From the NCBI GenBank assembly GCA_013399115.1, contig VXAA01000173.1, forward strand, positions 260,474 through 324,473: a stretch of 64,000 nucleotides of DNA, in the 5' to 3' direction. Of this stretch, positions 1 through 10,035 are shown piece by piece. The DNA comes from Anseranas semipalmata. Its lineage: Eukaryota > Chordata > Aves > Anseriformes > Anseranatidae. A model generated the notes under the pieces. That model searched no databases and was not told the DNA's origin. It was given only the letters and a program-made list of their open reading frames with translations. A program made the position numbers and the translations under genes. The stretch's first letter is position 1; each line of letters begins with the position of its first letter.

Positions 1-1800
1 GCGCGCTCTGCGCACTGCTAAACGCGCGCTAATTCACCGGGGTTCGTTTCCCTGATTACATCCAAAGGGCCACTTCAGTTCTCGGAGGGTTTCCGCACCA
101 AAACCACTGGAAGCACCCAATCAAAACCAACGCGCTGAAGCTTCAAGGTTAAGATTTCCTGGCTGCCTTCCTCGCTGCTGGTGAAGCACTGAGGAGGAAA
201 TTGCTCTCAAACTAAAAAAAAAAAGAAAAGCGGAGTTTAAAAAAGGAAAAAAAAGAAAATCCTGACACAAAACCTTTGAAGTGAAGTCAGACGTGCCCGT
301 CCACGAGGCTGGAGCCCAGGCACCTCTTTCAAGGGCACAAGCTGGGGTCTGGAGACCTCGTGGCACTTGCAAACGCAGGCAGTCGGTCCATCTGCTGGCT
401 CCGTGCTGGCTCCCACTGATGGAGATGAGCTGCAAACTGGAGGTGGGGGAAATCCAACTCTGACTGCAAGCCCTCACCCCAAAAACGCCCATACTGTCCC
501 CCTTCTGCAAAAACTCTTCAATGTAAGTGGTCTCCAGGGTGGAGACCTTCCATCGTGCCTAAATCTGGCTGGGGAATGGCCATGGTTCAAAAGGAACAAG
601 CTTGCAGCACCAGCCTGGCTGCCCAGCTCTGCTCCTTGCTGTGAGTAAGAGCATGGGGGCATCTAAGTCCTATGCTCCCTGAAATGCTTTAGGGCTGTGT
701 GCTATTCTGGAACAAGCCCTTGCTGGACCTGAAAAATATTCTGGAAAAAAAAAAAAAAAAAAACCACACATTTCCAGGGGAAAAGAAAAAAAATGTTTTG
801 ACAAATCTTCCTTTGCCCACGACAGACTACTTCGATGAAATGGTTTTGAATTGGCCCAAAACACGCATCTGTGAAGACATGTCACACTGGGACTCTCGTC
901 CCAGAATAGCCTAGCAAATCCCAAAGCTGGGGAAACAGCGAGGCTGTCTCTGACTCAGCACTCAGCCTTCCCCATCAGGACGGATCCTACATTCCTCATT
1001 TGTCTCCCATGCATTCGTTAGCAGACTCACAGCTCCATTCTATTTAGATGATATTTATATTTCTCTAATCTACTGGCTGTGATGGATGAGAAAGAGATTT
1101 CTCCTTACAAAACCATTTACAATGGAAAAAAGCCACAAGCACAATATAGAAGTTTTGAGTACGTCGCTTTAGACAAATAAACATAGCTGCTTTTTCTAAA
1201 ACATCTAAACATCTTGTATAGGAAATATTAGATCTCAGTTGACTGGAAAATGAAACTAGTTTTATGTTCTCTTCCAAAGCCTCTTGTGATATTACCAATA
1301 TTTTTTTCCCCTGTCGAGAATAATGGCTTTTCTACAGGCCAGCAGATAGGAAAGTGCTTACATATATTTCTAGATGCAAACGCTTCCCTGAATTACCTTG
1401 TCTTAATGTACTTCAGAGTTTGGTGCAAGTTCCTTGATGACTCTGGGTAATAAGAGCCAGAGCAGAAAAGCCATGTTAAATAAATCAGTCACTTCAAAAG
1501 CAGTGTAAGATGATGATAAAGAAATCCCAGGGGAGCCCATGCAGGTCTTGGGAAGCAATCGTTTTGGAGCTGTTACAACATCAGTAACCCTATGCAATGT
1601 GGGCACGCCAGCGGAAGCAGAACTGTTCTGGTTTGAGGGGTTTTATTTTAGCAAGTTCCCTCCTGCTGATTAAGGATGAAATGCAATGGGCCCGCTCCAA
1701 GTTCAACAGAATCACCTAAATTCTGCATGTGGCTAAAGCTGTAGCTGCTTGGAAAGTGCTGAGATTTTCCCAATGGTGCCCTTGGCAAAATTTAACTTTT
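1..1800. other. Noncoding unique sequence
   Basis: No exon, RNA gene or recognisable transposon was found here. The first 60 bases are CpG-rich and the rest is mixed. It holds A-rich tracts near 210-260 and a pure A run at 745-763. Short open frames on both strands have no domain content and overlap one another. Confidence 0.6.
745..763. repeat. Poly-A tract (19 A)
   Basis: An uninterrupted run of 19 A. No LINE or processed-pseudogene body is recognisable upstream, so it is listed as a homopolymer and not as a retroposon tail. Confidence 0.9.
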
Positions 1801-1832
1801 CATTGGAAAACTGAGAATCCCAAGCCTGCTGG

Positions 1833-1876
1833 GATTAGCCCAAGCTAATCAAGCTTGCTGGCATTAGCCAGCAAGC
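1833..1876. repeat. Two adjacent perfect inverted repeats
   Basis: Two perfect hairpins lie two bases apart. The first has arms GATTAGC and GCTAATC (1833-1839 and 1844-1850) around loop CCAA. The second has arms GCTTGCTGGC and GCCAGCAAGC (1853-1862 and 1867-1876) around loop ATTA. The stretch also reads as an imperfect direct duplication of a roughly 20-base unit ending in ATTAGCC, which probably produced the second palindrome. I know of no function for it. Confidence 0.85.
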
Positions 1877-1965
1877 CAGCCTGGACTGAGTTGGTTTCTT
1901 GATGTCAGTCCTCCCTGTGCTATACAGCCTCGTATGTCAAAATCTCAGTCTCAGGCAAAGCACCA

Positions 1966-1994
1966 CTATTTTTCACCTGCAAACTGAAAAATAG
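1966..1994. repeat. Perfect 10-bp inverted repeat
   Basis: Arms CTATTTTTCA (1966-1975) and TGAAAAATAG (1985-1994) flank a 9-base loop. It belongs to a local run of perfect inverted repeats between 1833 and 2380. Confidence 0.85.
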
Positions 1995-2014
1995 CAACAA
2001 GTAGGAGTTCCATA

Positions 2015-2037
2015 AAACAAACAAACAAACAAAAAAA
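2015..2037. repeat. (AAAC)n microsatellite
   Basis: Four perfect AAAC units (2015-2030) followed by a short A run. Confidence 0.9.
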
Positions 2038-2348
2038 CGAAAACAAAAGCTTCTCAAAGCGAGTACACTATTCTCTTAAAATCACGTTTTGATGAAAATC
2101 TAATTTTCAGCCAGAAAAGGTTTCAGTGGAAATGCTGGACTATCCACACAGAGAAGCCCCTGCACAAGGAAATGTTTCAGTTCCCTTTAGGATGGCAATT
2201 GCAAAACAAAGGGCACGAGAAATCCTACATTGTCACTACTTATCATTCCTGGTTAACAATATAAGATATATGATAGGAGCAAAACAATTTGGTGGCAGAA
2301 CATCATAAATGAAGTCTGTTTTCCCTGGAAACTGCATAACCATTTGAA

Positions 2349-2380
2349 TTAATTTAATTTGAAATATCAAATTAAATTAA
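2349..2380. repeat. Perfect 14-bp AT-rich inverted repeat
   Basis: Arms TTAATTTAATTTGA (2349-2362) and TCAAATTAAATTAA (2367-2380) flank the 4-base loop AATA. The match is perfect over all 14 pairs. It could extrude as a cruciform or act as paired homeodomain-type TTAATT/AATTAA sites. No transposon ends are recognisable around it. Confidence 0.95.
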
Positions 2381-5300
2381 ACTGTAGAATAATCCCCAAG
2401 GGAAAGCATATTTCATTTGCAATGTCTTCTGATAGAGTATTCTCTGCCAAAAGTTTTGCTATGCATCTGGCTTTGGATCTAAATTTATTACATTAGCTCT
2501 GGGAGGACTTTTAATAGAAAGTGAGATTAAAAGGGAGAAAAAAAAAAAAGGAACTTCTGATGGGAAAAAAAGACCCCAAGCCTGTTAAAGACCAAAAGAA
2601 GTGCTGAACATGGACGAGTCTGGCTTGTTGTATCTCACCTGGCTTTGCCTGCATTGGTTTCAACCTCCAATCAAAAGGGAACAAGACGTCCCATTACATA
2701 TCTTTAGTGCTGAAATTGTGTGTTTATATGCACAAATATGATATCTTCAAAACTACCTGACAAGCTACAACATCTTCTTAAACTTGCCAGCCAGGCTAAT
2801 AGCAACCAGCAGGAGAAAAATACAAAAGGGTCAGAAGATGATGAATGGAGAAAGATTATGTGCTTTCTAAATCAGCTTTGAAGGACAGAGACATGAAGGA
2901 AAGCACTTTCTTGGTCAGGTGGAGCCAGACTAGGATTTTCATTTCCAAAGAGAGCAAAGGGGAGGAAAAAAATCAAAAACCAACAGAAGAACAGTGTCTT
3001 ATTAGTAATAGCTACCTTGTTTTTTAAATAATCTCACAGATAAATACAATCTAGGACAGATCTCAAACACTCTTTGGTTCAACAGGTTGGGAGGAGGGAG
3101 GTGGTGACCCCATCAGTTTTCAAAATATAGGTCACACACAAAAGCAGCACTTACAAAATGAACGGTCTTGCTTTTCACGGCAAGAAATTGAAGAAAATTG
3201 CAGCCAGCAGCCGCCTGTAGGTTGATGCAGTGGGAATAATCTCTTTCTTTCTTTCTTTTTCTTTTTCTTTCTTTCTTTTTTTTTTTTTTTTTTAAGTTTC
3301 CCCTGCGAGCAAATAAAGAACAGCAGATGTCGGCACAGAAGAAAGGATTTACTCTAAGCAAACAACCCAGTCCCTCTAAGAGAAGATTTCCACCAAACCC
3401 AAATCAAGCACCTATACCCCCATCTTCTTACCTCTCCTGCCCCCCTAAAATAAGCACCTACACTCAAAGGTATCTTAATCAAATCAAGCAGCATTAGGAT
3501 TTTAATCTCCAGCACTTTAGTAACCTCCCAGTTTGTTTTAAATCTTGATTGGAAGAATTATCCTGACAAGAAAATTAGCAGTAAGTCAATAAACCTGTAG
3601 CCTGGAGATAGAGCTGTGAGTAACCAGCGAGAGAATTCATTTGATCACGCACACAAACGCGCCTGAGACGATGGACTGACTTGGCTGGCAAAGTTCATTA
3701 TGATTTTAACCATGAAACCATGAAGTGCAGGTAATCATATTTAAAGAGATAAGAAACACACAACCAGCGCTGGCCTTAGCTGTGACACAGAAATTCTCAT
3801 TTACAGCAGTCACGGGTGGAAAATCAATACCCACTTTTGGATGCAAAAGGAATGTCAGACTTGACAAAGCTTCTTTGGATTTTATTCCTTCCCCACCCCC
3901 TATTGCTTCAGAACCCAAAAACATGGTGAGATTTGCGTGCTCGCTGCATCCAAGGCTCCCCCCAGCTTGGCTCATAACTCCTCGAGATTTTCTCTGGCAA
4001 CAACCTCATTCCATCTATCCTTGTCAAAGCGCATCTTCCTCCCCATTCCAAGCAAATTGTCTTCATGCCACTTACTTGCAATTCTCCCCTGCCTCCCTTC
4101 TCCGTGCACATAACTGTATCGTGCTCCATTGCCTAGAGGGGAGTTCATATTTGCACTCAAATTGAGGAAGCCTGCTCAAAAAATACCTTTTGGGAAGAGG
4201 ACAGACCATTCCCCAGCTTAATACACTTAGAAGGTGATAGGGAGGAGATTTCTGTGGTTTTTTTTTTTCCTTTGCCCTCTGTAAAACCCCACAATAGTGA
4301 ATTATTTGCAGCAAATTGTTCAACAGGCTCTGATGTTTATGAACTTTCCAGGCTCAAGCCTCGTTATTTATGAACTGATTCTTTATGTAGCATTCTTTGA
4401 GAAATGGTTGATGCAAACATATTTCAGCCTTTGGGGTGCTCGCGAATGATTCACTGTGATATCGCTGAGGGCACACGCTTTCCCTTCGCAAAATGAGTCT
4501 GCCTTTGATACATGGGCTCAGGGTGATTAAACACGAGTGGTTCATTAAGGGAAAGAGCCGCAGCAGGAGACAGAGAGAGGCTTCCACGCAGCTTGGGTAC
4601 CACCTTACCAGAAAACACCCACAACCTTGTACAACTCCCACTGCTTTGGTTGATGCGTGAGATGGAAAGGTGTCTTCTCGGCCCTGTAAACCAGGTAGGG
4701 CTCCTCCTGCTGCCTGAGTGGGTGACTTCCATGTCCCCAAGGACCTCCTAAGATGCCTTCGCACGCCTTGCTGACATGAGCAACAGAACAAGCACACGTT
4801 GCCAGAACAGCCAGGGAGCAAATGAAATGGTCACAAGTAATTCACAGTTAGTCCACGTTCCCTTTATTGCAGCCAGCAACTGCCTTTAGGAAACATTTTC
4901 CTAACTTGAGTCCTAGGAGGCTTTCATCACCGAGTATAAAGGAGTATGAAAATGGGTTTTGGCTGTTGTGGATTCAATCCTGACTCCAGCAAAAGCCAGT
5001 GACCTGATGGACTTACCCACCTAGAAGGTAGAATAACCAGGACCAAGTGCTTGGTACAAGCCAAGCAAAGCATCAGCCTAAGTGAGAGCCCCCCAGAACT
5101 GGCTTGGGTTCCCCTCACCCCAGCGTTCACCGTTGGAAAGGCAGAGGTTGATCCAAGCGCTCCCCCAGGAACAAAGATATCGCCAGGTGCCTCCCTGACC
5201 CCTCAGCCTGCCCACAGATGGGACAACGAGTCCTGCAAGCTCGGTGTCAGCCCCGGATTAAAGCACAGCTTGCAAAGGCAAGCAGGACGGCAGAGTGGAA

Positions 5301-6599
5301 GACGCAAACTCTTTGAGATGGCCATCAAATTACGAGCAGGCAAAGCAGGGTGATCTCTCTCTCAAGTAAGATTCTCGTATTTTTACATACCACATTGCAC
5401 ACGCCGCTTCTGACTCGAAGCCCCATGCCTCTCTGAGCACCAGCAATCAAGCAGAAAGTTCTGGGGCAAGCTGTGAAATCTCTGAAATGAAAATCAATTC
5501 CATCTCCATTTCACAGGGACTAATGTGGCATTTACAACATAAACAATCGCTTCTGTTAGGGAGGGAAATTAAAAGCTGCACTACATAAAAAGGAACAATG
5601 TTTAAAGTTCTGGTGGAAATGAGCAGTCAGGCTGGAGATAATTACAAAAAGGGTGCCGGGCACGCAAGCACCGGAGGCATGGAGGATAGTGATTTTAACA
5701 CACAGCTTTGCTGCCAGCTGAGCAAACGGCCTCGGGGTCGGTGCAAGGTGGTCCTAACACAACAAAAAAGAAAAGCCGGTTGGGGGGGGAGACAGAGGAT
5801 GGAGCAAACTTCACAGGACAGCCAGGCTGCATGAGGAACTCTCATCTCAGATAATTAGCACCGAGCTCCTCCTTCCAGCTGGAGGTAAGACCCCCAGGGT
5901 TTGAAAGCAGCTCAGGCTAGCGCAAAGCCAGCGGCTGTGCTGAGCCCTCCGTGCTACAAGTCAATATTGCTTTCACGTCCCCCCTGCCAGAGTGATGATA
6001 TAGGACGCAGACGTCCTCATGCAAACTCCTCGTACTTGATTACCATCGCATTGCCCTTTCATTTCATCACAGGAATGGGGGCCATGAGCTAGCCCTGGAG
6101 GGATCTGTGCTGCCACGTGAACGGATTTTGGCTGGAAACTGTGTTTGAACCGTGACAAGGATGAAGTGGTGGAAGAGCATCTTGAGAGTACCACTGGGTG
6201 ATGCTAGCTGAGGTTTTAATTAGCTTTAGTACAAACATCGCTAAGCATGCAAACACAGTCATGAGAGGTGGTTGTCTGTGAGAGGAGAGGACTGAACATG
6301 CCCCAAGAGGTCTTTCCCAGCTCTACACGTGCAGAGTCTCATGACCACCTCCGGTACACGCAGCATTTTCCAACGCACACATTCAGAGCATCTTTTCCCC
6401 CATGAAGACTTTGTTCTTTCTTTGCACACAGTCAGGTAGGACCTGTAAGAGCCTCGAAGCGATCCTTGCGTTCTGCGCAGCTCTGATAAAGCGGCAGCCC
6501 GGTTTGCAACGCTGCACATGAAAGGAGATGGGGATGAGTGTCCAGGTGACAGCAGTGACAATGCCCGGAGGAGGACGAAACACCACCAGAGAGGACTGA
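2381..6599. other. Noncoding unique sequence
   Basis: No exon or recognised transposon was seen. It contains a pyrimidine repeat (3241-3293), short T and G runs, and AT-rich unique stretches. One of these, 4340-4560, has TTATTTATGA-like and GATTAAAC words of the kind common in enhancers. A possible splice donor of form GAG/GTAAG near 5884 has no matching exon signal and is probably chance. Confidence 0.5.
3241..3293. repeat. (CTTT)n / poly-T simple repeat
   Basis: A polypyrimidine tract of CTTT and CTTTTT units passing into an uninterrupted T run. A frame read across its complement gives a lysine/arginine-rich peptide, which is a composition artefact. Confidence 0.95.
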
Positions 6600-6880
6600 G
6601 TGAGCAAACTGGGGCTGTTTTGTCTGCGGAAGAGATGGCTGAGGACAGCCACAGGAATAATCTTCCAACATAAAAAGCCTGTGTCAGGAGGGAGAAGAGC
6701 TGGTCTCCATGTCCACAGCAGATAGGATATAGAATAATGAGCTTAAACTGCAGCAAGAAAAAGTTAGGAAAGACATGAGAAAAAACTTTGTATGGAAAAG
6801 AATAGCTCTGCACAGTCTCCATCACTGCAGGTCATTAAGTATGGCTTAGACAAACTTCTTTCAGGGATGGCAAAAGTGTA
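6600..6880 (+). mobile_element. CR1 LINE fragment, ORF2 C-terminal end
   Basis: CR1 is the dominant non-LTR retrotransposon of birds. Translated on the plus strand from about 6609, the sequence gives LGLFCLRKRWLRTATGIIF, matching the conserved CR1 block LGLFSLEKRRLRGDLI near the end of ORF2. Further along, the nucleotide sequence keeps the pattern (TAGGAtatagaataATGagCTTAAACTGCA; then TTAGG, AAAAACTT, CCATCACTG, GGGATGGC) of CR1 ORF2 and its 3' UTR. The frame is broken by several stops within 60 codons, so it is a long-dead copy. The 3' tail past about 6880 is no longer recognisable. A long antisense frame here is incidental. Confidence 0.83.
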
Positions 6881-8600
6881 AAAGTCCCCTGTCCTGTAAA
6901 AAGTCCTGCTCAGCTGCACAACCACCGCGTGCATCCATAGAAAACTTGGCATAAAGAGCATCTGCTAGCAAGGCAGCATGGCAAGGAGGCAAGAAACAGC
7001 ATAGGCTTCAAGGCTCCTTGGTCCTGTACCTCACCTGTGCTGGGTGTTACTGAGCAAAGCTTCTCTCTCCAGGATGATAATCCAAGCATGGTAGAGACAT
7101 GATGCTTTTCTCCTAAGATTACTGCGAGCCTTATTTATGCACCATAACATGCGTTGAGATCTCCTGATGAAACAGGCTGGATCCTATTCTCTCTGGTTGA
7201 GGATAACATACTTTGCAAGAAAAAGATCTTTCTATAGCAGAAGGGGAACAGAAAAATCCACACCACCACCCAACAAACAAAACCACAAGGTCTTAATTTT
7301 CTTGTGAACATGGAATAGCTTCGGGCATGATTGGTTCACAGATGACACCAGATCATTATACCAGATAGCTTGATTTACCTTGATCAGAACAGCAATTTAG
7401 TAGACATTTCTTTCCAAAGAGCGCTAATCACTTTTTTTCCCCTTTCGTGTGCATAAAATAAGATTGAAATGCAACGTACAAATTGCTTGCCACAGTCCAA
7501 AAAATGCTAATAAGCTGCAAACATCTAAATCATGGCTCGAGACCTGGCATGATAAGGTAAGAAAACAGTGTCGGTGCATGCAGAACTATTATTTACCAGT
7601 GTCAGAAATAACTATCGCATTTACATAACTGTGAGCCTGCGTGACAGCTTCTTCCGGGAAACTGCTTTAGCTGCAGAAAAAGCTGTGACTTGAATGAATT
7701 GGGTATTTTTTAAACAGCGAGAAAATATGAACCAGGACGCAAGCTCTTAACCTTTCAAGGTCTCTGCTCAGTTATTAATCTATGTGAAAATGGGGAGAAA
7801 TGGGTTCTTTAACAAACAAACAAATCTACTTTTCAATGCCCTCCTAGGCTGTGCTAATTTCTGCCGTATTATTAACTCTGAATACAGATGGTGGCACTAG
7901 CTAATTGAGCTGATCGGAGCTATTATGGTTTTTATGATAGCAAGAGTTCACCGGGAAGACCACCGATGGGAACCTTTGGTGTCAATGGTCTCCTCCCCTC
8001 TCTTTGCGCCACGTAGGTCACAAGCTGCCTAGCAAGCATCAGCTTTTATCTTAAGGCATCCTGCTTTGTGCACCAGGACCTCTAGCCAAGCCAGGGTGGC
8101 AAATTAATATTGACCCTATTGATGCAAAGCCACGCATTGGGGAGCAGGGAGGCCTGAGATCAGCAAGAAGACACGCTCCCATCACAGTCCTTGCAAGCCC
8201 TCCGTGCCTTGCCCCAGGATGGAGGAAATCCGATCCCGAGCCCGTGTGTAAATTGAGATTGCCAAAACGCTGCCGGAGCAAAAAGCACAGGATGCATCGC
8301 TCAGCCTCCCCACGGGCACGGGGTTTAGCGACGTTTGGTTCAGAGCAGCTCCTGAAGTGAGGGCAAACAGCAATGTGCTGTGGTATCCGCATGGGTGGAG
8401 AAGCGTAAAAAGCGATGGGAGGTCTGAACGCGACCGGATCCCTGGAACAGCAGCTTCTACCAGGAGATGCATGAGAAACACACCTCTCTGCTCAGCTCCA
8501 GCTGCTGGGGGGCTGATTGCTAAAAGTACTCAGACACCAAACTCTCCCTTATACCACGGGGAGGAGCTTTTGATTTAAAGAGAGCTGGCAGACCGGGAGA
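6881..8600. other. Noncoding sequence, possible regulatory block near its end
   Basis: No exon or repeat was seen. 7560-7960 is AT-rich and of even, non-repetitive composition. It contains TAATTG (7902-7907), an E-box-like CAGATG (7885-7890) and a TTTATGA word near 7930, a mixture common in developmental enhancers. Without another species' sequence this is only suggestive. Confidence 0.3.
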
Positions 8601-8603
8601 GGA

Positions 8604-8625
8604 GGGGAAACTGAGGCACGAGGGA
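8604..8625 (-). repeat. Possible MIR-like remnant, very short
   Basis: GGGGAAACTGAGGCACGAGG is the reverse complement of the strongly conserved MIR core word GTGCCTCAGTTTCCCC. Only about 20 bases are recognisable, so chance cannot be excluded. Confidence 0.3.
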
Positions 8626-8965
8626 GTGGTGCGCTCTGTGTGCACAGCACGGCAGCCGCCAGCTGCATCGCTCCTCGGCTGCGAGCTGGTGCAAGCGGCG
8701 AGCGGGGCAGAGCTGCGAGCGGCGCCCAGTCCCCGGTGGCACCGGGGCTGCTGGAAGGGACGGCTCCAGGCTACCCCTTGCACCGCTTAAATCAGCATTT
8801 TAACGAAAACTCCCCTGCGGGTCCAGCAGCGGTGGGTGCACCCCACTTCGGCAGAGCCTTAGCACCGCTGCCAGCTGCTTTCCCTTCCTCCTGCCCCAGC
8901 ATTCCCTGATCTTTCGGGGAACGCTCCTGGTTAACAGGGCACGCCGGGGCCGCTCTCCCAGCCTT
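8620..8965. promoter_or_regulatory. CpG-rich island-like segment
   Basis: CpG dinucleotides are far denser than in the surrounding DNA, roughly 20 within the 250 bases after 8628. Most of the window is CpG-poor. With the second cluster at 9690-10035 it makes this the most promoter-like part of the window. No TATA box in a convincing setting and no obvious coding start are present. It could be the promoter of a noncoding transcript, an orphan CpG island, or GC-rich DNA with no function. Confidence 0.4.
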
Positions 8966-9033
8966 TATGACACCCTCCGGGCCAGCAGCTCCAGTTAATG
9001 CTTAGATTTATATTTTCCTGCGACAGTTCTGTT

Positions 9034-9060
9034 GAGAGAGAGAGAGGGGGGAAAAAAATG
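9034..9060. repeat. (GA)n then G/A run
   Basis: Short perfect GA repeat (9034-9046) followed by G and A homopolymers. Just downstream at 9069-9076 is a perfect POU octamer word (ATTTGCAT). Confidence 0.8.
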
Positions 9061-9234
9061 CCATATTGATTTGCATTACCCTAGGGAAATAGTGGTCAAG
9101 TTCACGTATAGATTTACGAGGCTGGGAGTATATATTGACTCAGGCTCTCCAAGGGCTTGGGCGCAGGGGTGGAGGAAGGGACAGCAGAGGACTCTCATCT
9201 CGCTCGTGCCTGGATGGACTCTGCTGAAGCCAAG

Positions 9235-9292
9235 TGAGGATTTACACCCCTACAACCAAGATCAAAATCTGGCCCTGACTCCAGTAAAACCA
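9235..9292 (+). repeat. Possible ancient interspersed repeat fragment
   Basis: The words GATTTACACC and ATCAAAATCTGGCCCTGA, in this order and spacing, resemble an old repeat seen in amniote genomes (GATTTACACC...ATCTGGCCC). The match is short and from memory. I cannot assign a family. Confidence 0.25.
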
Positions 9293-9689
9293 AGTGGGCT
9301 ACTGAGATTAGGGTGCTGCTGCTAACTGCTTTCTCACCGCAGCACCAAATGGAAATATCAAGTCATGGAGCAGAGCTGGTGGGGAGATGCTCCCTGGGCC
9401 AGGGGAAATGAGTGGTGCTACCACATCCACAGCAAAGGGAATAAGGAAAAACACCGGCTCTGGCCATGGGAATTGTTTCCTTTCAGCAAGGAGGAGGAGC
9501 AGAGGTTTGTAAGAAGGATGCAAAGGGAGGAACCAGGATCTTGCTTCCCTCCCAGCAGACAAAGCAACAAAGGCTCGGCAGGAGCTTGAATAAACGGGTT
9601 TCTACATGAAGGTGATGTAAGGGTAAGACAGACCCTGGTTTCCCGCTTGGCAATGAGCCCCTTAACTCTGCAGATGAGCTTTCCTGGCA

Positions 9690-10035
9690 AAAATACCACC
9701 TGAACGGCGGCTCTGATCCCTGTCCCCCCAGCCTGGAGAAGACAGCGAGGTCCCCCGCTCGCCCGCCTCGCCAGACCCGCAGCCCCTGGAGGAAAGGGCG
9801 GCTTTCCCAGGGCAGCTCGCCAGCCTCGGAGGTGAGCCAGGGCTGGCAGACAGATGCCAGGGAGGCTGAGGGCATCGCTGCCCGTCACCATGCCCGTACC
9901 TCCCGAACCGAGCACCGCTCCACAGCGCGTCCCTCGCTGCTTCCAGCTGACCTCCGCAGCATCACCGGCCGCCCCGTCCCTGCTCCCCCCTCTGCTCTGT
10001 CCCTACCCTCTGCCGGGGGCATAGCGAGGTAAGGC
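9690..10035 (+). promoter_or_regulatory. CpG-rich segment with splice-donor-like end
   Basis: A second CpG-dense block ending in GCGAG/GTAAGG, with the putative donor GT at 10029-10030. The donor matches the vertebrate consensus almost perfectly. CpG-rich DNA ending in a strong donor is the usual shape of a first exon at a CpG-island promoter. The upstream boundary is undefined. All three frames are fairly open because stop codons are rare in such GC-rich DNA, so openness is not evidence of coding. Confidence 0.3.
9732..9831 (+). other. Candidate 100-bp exon (splice signals only)
   Basis: Directly seen: a pyrimidine-rich run ending in CCCCCCAG at 9731, then 100 bases, then GGAG/GTGAGC with the donor GT at 9832-9833. 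Acceptor and donor are both good and spaced like a normal internal exon. All three frames are open across it, so no frame is favoured, and 100 is not a multiple of three. One frame gives an acidic, proline-rich peptide starting PGEDSEVPRSP, with no domain I recognise. It could be a noncoding-RNA exon, an untranslated exon or chance in GC-rich DNA. Confidence 0.22.

Noticed and set aside
3113..3361. Lysine/arginine-rich minus-strand peptide
   Set aside because: Translation of a CTTT/poly-T simple repeat.
5884..5892. Isolated strong splice-donor-like GAG/GTAAG
   Set aside because: No acceptor, CpG island or open exon upstream; single donors occur often by chance.
9418..9915. Minus-strand frames through the CpG-rich segment
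   Set aside because: Stop codons are rare in such GC-rich DNA; no domain is seen, and the plus strand carries the better splice signals.
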